In this document: positions 1 through 6,721 of the stretch, in pieces
Layout of the letters: each line of letters starts with the position of its first letter
Position numbering within the stretch: position 1 is the first letter of the stretch
Assembly (NCBI GenBank): GCA_965243215.1
Contig: CBDEUJ010000004.1
Coordinates: forward strand, 558,001 to 622,000
From: JAJEFO01 sp009843725
GTDB taxonomy: Bacteria > Pseudomonadota > Alphaproteobacteria > Rhodobacterales > Rhodobacteraceae
Length of the DNA stretch: 64,000 nt
Direction: 5' to 3'
Notes under the pieces: model-generated
What the model was told of the DNA's origin: nothing
The model's database searches: none
The model's input: only the letters and a program-made list of their open reading frames with translations
Translations under genes and position numbers: made by a program

Positions 1-375
1 CGCGACGTTCAGGCAGCGGAGCAGGAACGTGACCGGCTCGAGCGCCAGGCAGACGCGTACTCCAACCGCGTGCTCGCAGGCGCCCGCGGCGAAGCGGCGC
101 AGATACTTGAAGTGGCCGAATCCTACCGCGCCCAGGTCGTCAACGAGGCCAAGGGCGAAGCCAGCCGCTTCTCCGCGGTTCTGGCCGAATATCGCCTGGC
201 GCCGGAAGTCACCCGGCGACGACTGTACATCGAAACGCTTGAGAAGGTTCTTGGAGGCATTGACAAGATCATTCTTGACGAAGGCGTCAATGACGGCCCG
301 GGCCAAGGCGTCGTGCCCTACTTGCCGCTGAACGAGCTCCGTCGCGGAACAACCACTCCACAAGGAGGAAACTGA
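1..375 (+). CDS. hflK: HflK, membrane protease modulator (C-terminal part)
   Basis: The reading frame is open from the first base, so the start lies outside the window; 124 codons remain. They encode the coiled-coil C-terminal half of the SPFH protein HflK: Ala/Glu/Arg-rich helices (EAKGEASRFSAVLAEY), then APEVTRRRLYIETLEKVL and the conserved VVPYLPLNEL tail. With HflC it forms the inner-membrane HflKC complex that surrounds and modulates the FtsH protease. The stop is one base before hflC, and the hflC ribosome site (AAGGAGG) lies inside the last hflK codons, so the two are translated as an operon. Confidence 0.93.
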   Translation, partial: RDVQAAEQERDRLERQADAYSNRVLAGARGEAAQILEVAESYRAQVVNEAKGEASRFSAVLAEYRLAPEVTRRRLYIETLEKVLGGIDKIILDEGVNDGPGQGVVPYLPLNELRRGTTTPQGGN

Positions 376-376
376 C

Positions 377-1288
377 ATGTTACGAGGAGGAGTCCTTCTG
401 ACGGCAGTCCTGGCCATTGTGGTCGCCATTGCCCTCTCGTCCATCTTCATCGTGGATGAGCGCGAGAAAGCGCTGGTTCTCCAGTTCGGCCAGATCAAGC
501 AGGTCAAGACGGAGCCCGGACTGGGATTCAAGATTCCCGTCATCCAGGAAGTCGTGCGCTACGACGGCCGAATCCTGTCTCTCGACACGCCCGAAATCGA
601 GATCACGCCCTCAGACGACAGGCGACTGGTCGTCGACGCCTTCACACGCTACCGCATTGGCCACCTGGACGAGGACATCGTCCAGTTCCGCCAGGCCGTG
701 GGACCGGGCGGCGTGCGATTCGCCGAGGACCGGCTGTCATCGATCCTCATCGATGAAATCCGGGCAGTCCTGGGTGCGGAAGGCGTGACCTCGAACACGA
801 TCCTGTCCCCTGAAAGGGCCGAGCTGATGAATCGAATCCGGGCCAATGCCGACGCGGAAGCGTCGGCGCTGGGGCTTGACGTTGTTGACGTGCGGCTCAA
901 GCAGACGAACCTCCCCGAGCAAAACCTCGCAGCCACGTTTGACCGCATGCGCGCGGAACGCGAGCGGGAAGCGACTGACGAGCGGGCGCGAGGGGCGGAA
1001 GCGGCCCAAAGAGTCCAGGCCCAGGCCGACCGGACGGTGGTCGAAATCGTCTCCGAAGCCAACCGCGAAGCCGAAATCGTCCGCGGCGAGGCGGATGCAG
1101 AACGCAACTCGATCTTCGCCGATGCCTATGGCGCAGACGAGGGCTTCTTCCGGTTCTACCGGTCGCTTGCCGCCTACGAGCGGGCCCTCCAGGGACAGAA
1201 CTCGACGCTTGTGATTACGCCTGACAGCGAGTTCTTCGAGTTCCTTGACGGTGCCGGCATGGATGTTGCCGACTCGGCGGCCAACTGA
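377..1288 (+). CDS. hflC: HflC, membrane protease modulator
   Basis: 303 aa. An N-terminal membrane anchor (about residues 5-27) is followed by an SPFH/band-7 domain that opens with FIVDEREKALVLQFGQIK, and then a charged coiled coil (about 190-260) rich in Glu, Arg and Ala. It partners HflK in the FtsH-regulating complex. The start is set by a strong AAGGAGG ten bases upstream and by the position directly after hflK. Length and domain order are normal for the family. The next gene starts five bases after the stop. Confidence 0.95.
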   Translation: MLRGGVLLTAVLAIVVAIALSSIFIVDEREKALVLQFGQIKQVKTEPGLGFKIPVIQEVVRYDGRILSLDTPEIEITPSDDRRLVVDAFTRYRIGHLDEDIVQFRQAVGPGGVRFAEDRLSSILIDEIRAVLGAEGVTSNTILSPERAELMNRIRANADAEASALGLDVVDVRLKQTNLPEQNLAATFDRMRAEREREATDERARGAEAAQRVQAQADRTVVEIVSEANREAEIVRGEADAERNSIFADAYGADEGFFRFYRSLAAYERALQGQNSTLVITPDSEFFEFLDGAGMDVADSAAN

Positions 1289-1293
1289 GACGA

Positions 1294-1479
1294 ATGGAAC
1301 TCGCGCTTCTCGGGATTGGCCTCGTGCTTGTCATCGAAGGCCTTGTTCTTGCACTGCTGCCGAACCGCTTGGACGAACTGGTGCGGGCAATCGCGTCCTG
1401 GTCGCTGGAAACCCGCCGGGCATGCGGGCTCGGCGCCCTTGCCGTTGGCGTGCTTCTGGTTTGGCTTGCGCAGGCTTGA
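1294..1479 (+). CDS. DUF2065 (YjeT-like) small membrane protein
   Basis: 61 aa with two hydrophobic helices (about residues 3-24 and 42-59) separated by a short segment containing LPNRLDELVRAI and SLETRR. This is the DUF2065 pattern, a family commonly encoded just after hflC in proteobacteria (E. coli yjeT is the known case). It starts five bases after the hflC stop, so it probably belongs to the hflKC operon. Its biochemical function is unknown; a role beside HflKC/FtsH is inferred from position only. Confidence 0.85.
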   Translation: MELALLGIGLVLVIEGLVLALLPNRLDELVRAIASWSLETRRACGLGALAVGVLLVWLAQA

Positions 1480-1624
1480 GACTGTCCGCGCTGACCTGCC
1501 GGCGAACACGCGGACGGCGACGGGTTCGAATATCCGCCTGAATTCGGAGCCGCAGGACGCCTTTTCCGCCAGGAACGTCGCGTGGAGACGCCCGCGTGCT
1601 CCAAGTCTCCGGCAAGAACAGTTC

Positions 1625-2998
1625 ATGTTCCTGAGCGTCTTTGAAGTGTTCAAGGTGGGCATCGGCCCGTCGTCCTCTCACACCATGGGACCGATGGTGG
1701 CTGCCGGACGGTTTCTCGATAGCCTCCGGAACTCCGCATTCAAGCCGCACGGCCTGCGCGCGTCCCTGCATGGCTCGCTCGCGTTCACCGGTGTGGGTCA
1801 CGCGACCGATCGAGCCGTGATCCTCGGGTTCGCGGGTTTCGATCCCGACACCTATGACGTGGCCAGGGCCGAGGCAGCCCTCACGGAGATTCGACAAGGA
1901 AAGCGCGTCACGCCGAACGGACTCGACCCGCTTTCCTTTGATCCAGAAACTGATCTCCGGTTTGACTACGACCGGCCGCTGCCGGGCCACGCCAACGGGC
2001 TCAGGCTCTATGCCACGGACGCCGAAGGGGACGTGATTCGGCAGGAAACCTACTATTCCATCGGCGGCGGATTCGTCTTGACGGAAGCGGAACTTGCCGA
2101 GGGCGGGAGCACGGATGACGGTCCGCCCGTGCCCTACCCGTTCCGGTCGGCCGCCGAAATGCTGGAGATGGCGCGAACCGGCGGCAAGAGCATTGCGGCG
2201 ATGAAGCGGGCAAACGAGTTGACCAGAACGAGTTCGGCAGAGCTAGACGCCGGGTTGAAACGAATCTGGGACGTCATGAAGGAATGCATGGAACGCGGCC
2301 TGCGCACTGAAGGCACGCTTCCGGGTGGAATGAACGTGCGTCGCCGCGCCGCCGCTATACGCGCGGGCCTGGAAGCCGAGCGCGGCACGAACCTGACTGC
2401 CCCGCATGTCGTGAATGACTGGATCAGCGCGTACGCCATGGCCGTCAACGAGGAAAACGCGGCTGGCGGCCAGGTCGTCACCGCGCCGACCAACGGCGCC
2501 GCCGGCGTTGTCCCTGCAACCATCCGGTACTGGATCGACCATGTGCCGGGCGCGCATTCATCGCGCATTGGCGAGTTCCTACTGACCGCCTCCGCCATAG
2601 GCGCGCTCATCAAGCTCAACGCATCCATCTCAGGCGCCGAATGCGGGTGCCAGGCCGAAGTCGGTTCGGCCTCGGCCATGGCTGCCGGCGGGCTGGCCGC
2701 CGTTATGGACGGCACGCCCGAGCAGGTCGAGAACGCCGCCGAAATCGCGCTTGAGCATCACCTCGGAATGACTTGCGACCCCGTGAAGGGCCTGGTCCAG
2801 GTGCCGTGCATCGAACGAAACGGGCTCGGCGCGATCAAGGCGGTGTCGGCAGCATCGCTGGCGCTTCGCGGTGACGGAAAGCACTTTGTGCCGCTCGATG
2901 CGGCCATCGAGACCATGCGTCAGACTGGCGAGGACATGAGCACGAAATACAAGGAAACCGCGCTTGGCGGTCTCGCCGTCAACGTCCCGAACTGCTAA
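1625..2998 (+). CDS. sdaA: L-serine ammonia-lyase (iron-sulfur type)
   Basis: 457 aa, full-length single-chain L-serine dehydratase, converting L-serine to pyruvate and ammonia. The N-terminal beta domain has the SSSHT motif at residues 16-20. The C-terminal alpha domain carries the three cysteines expected to bind a 4Fe-4S cluster: Cys342 (ECGCQAEVG), Cys384 (MTCDPVKG) and Cys395 (VPCIERN). The frame is open further upstream, but the family begins MFLSVFEVFKVGIGPSSSHT, which fixes the start here. The gene ends at the centre of a CTAA shared with convergent nusB, leaving no room for a separate terminator. Confidence 0.94.
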   Translation: MFLSVFEVFKVGIGPSSSHTMGPMVAAGRFLDSLRNSAFKPHGLRASLHGSLAFTGVGHATDRAVILGFAGFDPDTYDVARAEAALTEIRQGKRVTPNGLDPLSFDPETDLRFDYDRPLPGHANGLRLYATDAEGDVIRQETYYSIGGGFVLTEAELAEGGSTDDGPPVPYPFRSAAEMLEMARTGGKSIAAMKRANELTRTSSAELDAGLKRIWDVMKECMERGLRTEGTLPGGMNVRRRAAAIRAGLEAERGTNLTAPHVVNDWISAYAMAVNEENAAGGQVVTAPTNGAAGVVPATIRYWIDHVPGAHSSRIGEFLLTASAIGALIKLNASISGAECGCQAEVGSASAMAAGGLAAVMDGTPEQVENAAEIALEHHLGMTCDPVKGLVQVPCIERNGLGAIKAVSAASLALRGDGKHFVPLDAAIETMRQTGEDMSTKYKETALGGLAVNVPNC

Positions 2999-3468
2999 CC
3001 CCGGGCCTGCTTCTGGAACGCATCCGGCCGGGCTTCGCGCGCCATGTGGTCCAGCACCGCGTTCACGAAGCTCCTTTCCCGCCCTTCAGGGAAGAACGCC
3101 TTTGCCACATCCACAAACTCGGAAATTGTCACGCGTGGCGGCACGTCACCCTCGACCAGCTCGGCACCCGCTGCGCGAAACAACGCCCGCAGAACAGGAT
3201 CGATCCGGTCAATCGGCCACTTGGCGACAAGCGCCCGCTCCGTCATCTGGTCAATCCGCGCCTGCCAGGTCACGGCATCATCGACAAGCTTCCGAAACAG
3301 GTCCCTGTCGCACGGCGCCAGTTTCTGGTCGTCGAGATCTTCCATGAATCGGTGTTCCTCGAACTCTTTCTGAACGGTTGCCGCCGACTGCCCGCCCGCC
3401 TCCATCTGGAACAGCGCCTGCACCGCATGAAGCCGCGCGACGCTTCGCATCTGCCGCCCAGGGATCAT
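2995..3468 (-). CDS. nusB: Transcription antitermination factor NusB
   Basis: 157 aa. All-helical NusB core (SVARLHAVQALFQMEAGG near the N-terminus, LVAKWPIDRIDPVLRALFRAAGAEL in the middle, TISEFVDVAKAFFPEG later). It works with NusE/S10 on boxA RNA in rRNA antitermination. The start at 3468 is supported by an ATGA overlap with the ribH stop; the longer open frame upstream is ribH read in another phase. Last gene of the ribBA-ribH-nusB operon. Its stop overlaps that of convergent sdaA by three bases. Confidence 0.92.
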   Translation of the reverse strand: MIPGRQMRSVARLHAVQALFQMEAGGQSAATVQKEFEEHRFMEDLDDQKLAPCDRDLFRKLVDDAVTWQARIDQMTERALVAKWPIDRIDPVLRALFRAAGAELVEGDVPPRVTISEFVDVAKAFFPEGRERSFVNAVLDHMAREARPDAFQKQARG

Positions 3469-3977
3469 GCGGATCTGGAGACCCGGCCGGACCCGTCCTG
3501 GCTCTTCGACGAACCGAACCGCCGCTTGAGCGCAATGAGATGGAGCGCAGCAGCCGCAGCGCCTCCGCCCTTGTTTTCGTTGCCGGGATCCGCGCGCACT
3601 GCTGCCTGTTCGTGACTTTCCACCGTCAGAATGCCATTGCCTATGCAAGCACCTTCCACGCCCAGGAGCTGCAGGGCCCGGTTTGAATTGTCACAGACGG
3701 TCTCGTAATGCGTCGTCTCGCCTCGAATCACGCAGCCCAAGGCGATGAAGCCGTCGTAGTCAGCCTGCCTGAATGCGATGCCAATGGCTGTCGGCACCTC
3801 CAGCGCCCCTGGCACTTCGGCCAGGCTGACCTTCGCCGAGACCTTCGCAAGCTCGGTCTGGGCTCCGTTCACGAGATCAGCTGCAATATCGACGTAGTAG
3901 GGAGCGACGACAATCAGCACCTTCGGCGGAATTTCGAACACCGGCAAGGCGAGCGTATGGCGGGCCTGCCCGGCCAT
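3465..3977 (-). CDS. ribH: 6,7-dimethyl-8-ribityllumazine synthase
   Basis: 170 aa. Condenses 5-amino-6-ribitylaminouracil with 3,4-dihydroxy-2-butanone 4-phosphate, the penultimate riboflavin step. Family motifs are in order: GALEVPTAI, GCVIRGETTHYE (with the catalytic His) and NGILTVESHEQA followed by a Gly/Ala-rich NKGGGAAAAAL helix. The start overlaps the ribBA stop by one base (TGATG) and the stop overlaps the nusB start (ATGA), so the three genes are translationally coupled. The C-terminal tail after ALKRRFG is Ser-rich and probably disordered. Confidence 0.94.
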   Translation of the reverse strand: MAGQARHTLALPVFEIPPKVLIVVAPYYVDIAADLVNGAQTELAKVSAKVSLAEVPGALEVPTAIGIAFRQADYDGFIALGCVIRGETTHYETVCDNSNRALQLLGVEGACIGNGILTVESHEQAAVRADPGNENKGGGAAAAALHLIALKRRFGSSKSQDGSGRVSRSA

Positions 3978-5101
3978 CAGCCAAGATCCGAGATCTTGCG
4001 GGTGCCGACAATTCCGAGGCCGTACGCCTCGAGCCCCACGATCTTTGGCCGCGGCGAATTGGTCAAGAGAACCAGTTCCGACAGTCCGAGCGAAGACAGG
4101 ATCTGGGCACCCAAGCCATATTGCCTGAGCGTCTGTGGCGAAACGCTGTCCCCGCCCTTCAGCTTCATCGTCGTGTCCCTGAGCAGCACCAGGACTCCGC
4201 GCCCTTCGTCTGCAACAAGTTGCATGGCATCGCCAAACTCATTCCTTCGCCCCGCTTGCCCAAGCCCAAGCACATCAAGCATCGGATCCAAGGCATGCAT
4301 CCTGACAAGGCAGGGTTCCGGTGAAGAGATGTCGCCCTTGACCAAAACGATGTGCTCGTCGCCATGGGCGGTATCCGAATAGATTCGCATCTCCCATTCG
4401 CCGCCAAACTCGGACGTGACCGTCTTGCGGCTTGTGACGGCGACAAGGTTGTCATGGCGCCGGCGGTAGGCAATGAGATCACTGATCGTGCCGATTTTCA
4501 GGCCGTGCCGCTGCGCAAACGCGACAAGATCCGGCAGACGGCTCATCGTGCCGTCCTCGTTCATGATCTCGCAGATCACGGCAGAGGGGTTCAGGCCAGC
4601 CAGACGCGACACGTCAACCGCGGCCTCCGTATGGCCCGCACGCACGAGCACCCCGCCGTCGCGCGCGCGCAAGGGGAAAATGTGTCCCGGCGTCGCGATG
4701 TCGGCGGCAGTCGTGGTCTGGTCGATCGCCGCCGCGACAGTGCGCGCGCGATCATGGGCGGAAATCCCGGTCGTGACTCCTTCCCGCGCCTCTATGGACA
4801 CCGTGAACGCCGTCTCGTGCCGCGAGGAGTTGTGGGACGCCATCAGGGGAAGGCCGAGCGCGTCGCAGCGCTCGCCGGTCAGCGAAAGGCAGATCAGGCC
4901 CCGTCCGTGGGTCGCCATGAAGTTGATTGCCTCGGGCGTCGCCATCTGGGCCGGAATGACCAGATCACCCTCGTTCTCGCGATCCTCGTGATCGACAAGA
5001 ATGAACATGCGACCGTTCCGCGCATCATCGGTAATTTCCTCGATCGAGGAAATGGCGTCGCGCCAGTGGTCGTCAGCCTCTTGGCTGGCTTCTATTGACA
5101 T
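3977..5101 (-). CDS. ribB: 3,4-dihydroxy-2-butanone 4-phosphate synthase with degenerate GTP cyclohydrolase II domain
   Basis: 374 aa, ribBA architecture. The N-terminal RibB domain is complete: DHEDRENEGDL with acidic metal ligands, HGRGLICLSL, and RAGHTEAAVDVSRLAG. It makes the four-carbon precursor of lumazine from ribulose 5-phosphate. The C-terminal half aligns with GTP cyclohydrolase II but lacks the three Cys zinc ligands: where a C-x10-CDC pattern is expected it reads RMHALDPMLDVLGLGQ. This half is therefore probably not catalytic, and GTP cyclohydrolase II should come from another locus. Start chosen at MSIEASQEAD; no strong ribosome site is visible. Confidence 0.88.
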   Translation of the reverse strand: MSIEASQEADDHWRDAISSIEEITDDARNGRMFILVDHEDRENEGDLVIPAQMATPEAINFMATHGRGLICLSLTGERCDALGLPLMASHNSSRHETAFTVSIEAREGVTTGISAHDRARTVAAAIDQTTTAADIATPGHIFPLRARDGGVLVRAGHTEAAVDVSRLAGLNPSAVICEIMNEDGTMSRLPDLVAFAQRHGLKIGTISDLIAYRRRHDNLVAVTSRKTVTSEFGGEWEMRIYSDTAHGDEHIVLVKGDISSPEPCLVRMHALDPMLDVLGLGQAGRRNEFGDAMQLVADEGRGVLVLLRDTTMKLKGGDSVSPQTLRQYGLGAQILSSLGLSELVLLTNSPRPKIVGLEAYGLGIVGTRKISDLG

Positions 5102-5654
5102 CGGAAGAGTCCGGACTTGCCCATCGCGCCCCGCCAATAGCCCAGCGAAGGAACTAAGGCCAGAGGCAACGCCGCCTTCCCGATACCGAACCAATGTTCG
5201 CGCAAGCCTACGCCCAGTCGGCGAATCCGTGCCGGTCCTTGAGCGCCCCTTGCTGCCTTGTTCAGGCGCACGGCACAGCGGACAGGCGTTTCGGCTTCGA
5301 ACGTCACGTCGTCGCACGGCCTTGCCTCACCCATCCCGCAACGTCATGCCTTCGAAGGCCGATCAAGCTTGCTCATCTGGCATTCTTGCCGGCCTTCTGG
5401 ATTCATTGCGCTCATCGAATGGGACGTCAGGACCTTTGGGAACCCCTAGTCACTCCAGGCATGCTGACATGCTCCGGATCGGTCTTTCGATGCGAATTCC
5501 AGGGGCCTTTTACATTCACTGCATTCGTCGCTAAGGTGTCTTCCAGATCAGGAGACTCCCCGAGATTTCGGGCTGTTGGCACCGTCTCGGAATTCTTTGG
5601 CAGCCTTCAGGTCACAGCACGCGCGCAGGCGCACAGAATGACACGGAGAACCAG
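5102..5654. other. Intergenic region between divergent ribB and the TRAP operon
   Basis: 553 bp with no convincing gene. It should hold the promoters of the leftward ribBA-ribH-nusB operon and the rightward TRAP operon. I searched for the FMN riboswitch core (GGGGTGAAA.., ACCGGCGGT) upstream of ribB on the minus strand and did not find it. A short palindrome GCATG-CTGA-CATGC lies near 5459-5472. GGAG at 5645-5648 serves the TAXI receptor gene. Confidence 0.5.
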
Positions 5655-6626
5655 ATGAAACACATGAAATTCACAGCCAGCCTACTGACGGCCACGACCC
5701 TTGCCCTTGCCGGCTCCGCCGCTGCGCAGGATCAGCAATTCATTTCGATCGGCACGGGCGGGGTGACGGGCGTCTACTATCCAACGGGCGGCGCGATTTG
5801 CAGGCTTGTGAACCGCGACCGGAAGGAGCATGGCCTTCGCTGCGCCGTGGAGTCGACCGGCGGGTCGGTCTACAACATCAATACGATCAAGGCCGGCGAA
5901 CTGGAGTTCGGCGTGGCCCAGTCCGACTGGCAGTATCACGCCTACCACGGCACATCAAAGTTCGCCGACAACCCTTTCCCCAACATCCGGGCGATGTTCT
6001 CGGTCCACCCCGAGCCCTTCACTCTGCTGGTGCGTGGCGACAGCGGCATCACTTCCTTTGAGGGACTCAAGGGCCATCGCGTGAACGTGGGCAATCCAGG
6101 TTCCGGCCAGCGTGCCACGATGGAAGTGGTGATGGACGCGTTCGGCATAGCCATGGACGACTTCGCCCTGGCCACCGAATACAAGGGCTCTGAAATGGCC
6201 AAGCAGATCTGCGACGACAACATTGACGCGATGATCTACACCATCGGCCACCCAGCCGCGGCCATCAAGGAGGCCACCACCACCTGCGACGTGAAACTGG
6301 TTTCCGTGACCGGTGCGCCGATCGACAAGCTGGTGGCGGACAACCCCTTCTATCGCGTGGCCACGATTCCGGGCGGCATGTATGCTGGCACCGACACCGA
6401 CACGACCACCTTCGGCGTGGGCGCGACCTTCGTAACCTCGGCGGACGTGCCGGAAGAGGTGGCATACGTGGTCGCGAAGGCGGTGTTGGCCAATCTCGAT
6501 GACTTCCGCGGCTTGCACCCGGCCTTTGCCAATCTCGACGCCATGCAGATGGTCAGCGACGGCCTTTCCGCTCCGCTGCATCCGGGGGCCGAGAGAGCGT
6601 ACAAGGAACTGGGCTTGCTTGAATAA
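5655..6626 (+). CDS. TAXI-family TRAP transporter solute-binding protein
   Basis: 323 aa with a Sec signal peptide (residues 1-25, ending SAAAQD). The mature part begins FISIGTGGVTGVYYPTGGAIC, the TAXI-family signature, and contains GGSVYNINTIKAGELEFG and GNPGSGQRATMEVVMDAFG. It is the periplasmic receptor of a TRAP uptake system; TAXI members bind organic acids or amino acids, but the ligand here cannot be told from sequence. The start is supported by GGAGAACC upstream. The fused permease gene follows after an intergenic pair of hairpins. Confidence 0.93.
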   Translation: MKHMKFTASLLTATTLALAGSAAAQDQQFISIGTGGVTGVYYPTGGAICRLVNRDRKEHGLRCAVESTGGSVYNINTIKAGELEFGVAQSDWQYHAYHGTSKFADNPFPNIRAMFSVHPEPFTLLVRGDSGITSFEGLKGHRVNVGNPGSGQRATMEVVMDAFGIAMDDFALATEYKGSEMAKQICDDNIDAMIYTIGHPAAAIKEATTTCDVKLVSVTGAPIDKLVADNPFYRVATIPGGMYAGTDTDTTTFGVGATFVTSADVPEEVAYVVAKAVLANLDDFRGLHPAFANLDAMQMVSDGLSAPLHPGAERAYKELGLLE

Positions 6627-6681
6627 GGACATCACCTGGATGTCCTGAAACCTGCGCCAGCGCATCCCTGATGCGCTGGCG
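6626..6681 (+). promoter_or_regulatory. Double hairpin between TRAP receptor and permease genes
   Basis: Two inverted repeats follow the receptor stop. The first pairs AGGACATC (6626-6633) with GATGTCCT (6639-6646). The second is a perfect 12-bp stem, CGCCAGCGCATC (6655-6666) with GATGCGCTGGCG (6670-6681), and a 3-base loop. No T-run follows, so a full terminator is unlikely. The likely role is partial termination or 3'-end protection that raises receptor over permease levels, as known for periplasmic binding-protein operons. Confidence 0.6.
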
Positions 6682-6721
6682 TTCCTCCATGTAGAACAAG
6701 AAACAGAAACTGGCACGTGGG

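Noticed and set aside
1316..1624. N-terminal extension of SdaA by 103 residues
   Set aside because: It overlaps the DUF2065 gene in another frame and lacks homology; the family starts at MFLSVFEVFK.
5102..5350. FMN riboswitch upstream of ribB
   Set aside because: The conserved RFN core sequences are not present on the minus strand; only a loose ACCGGCACGG is seen.
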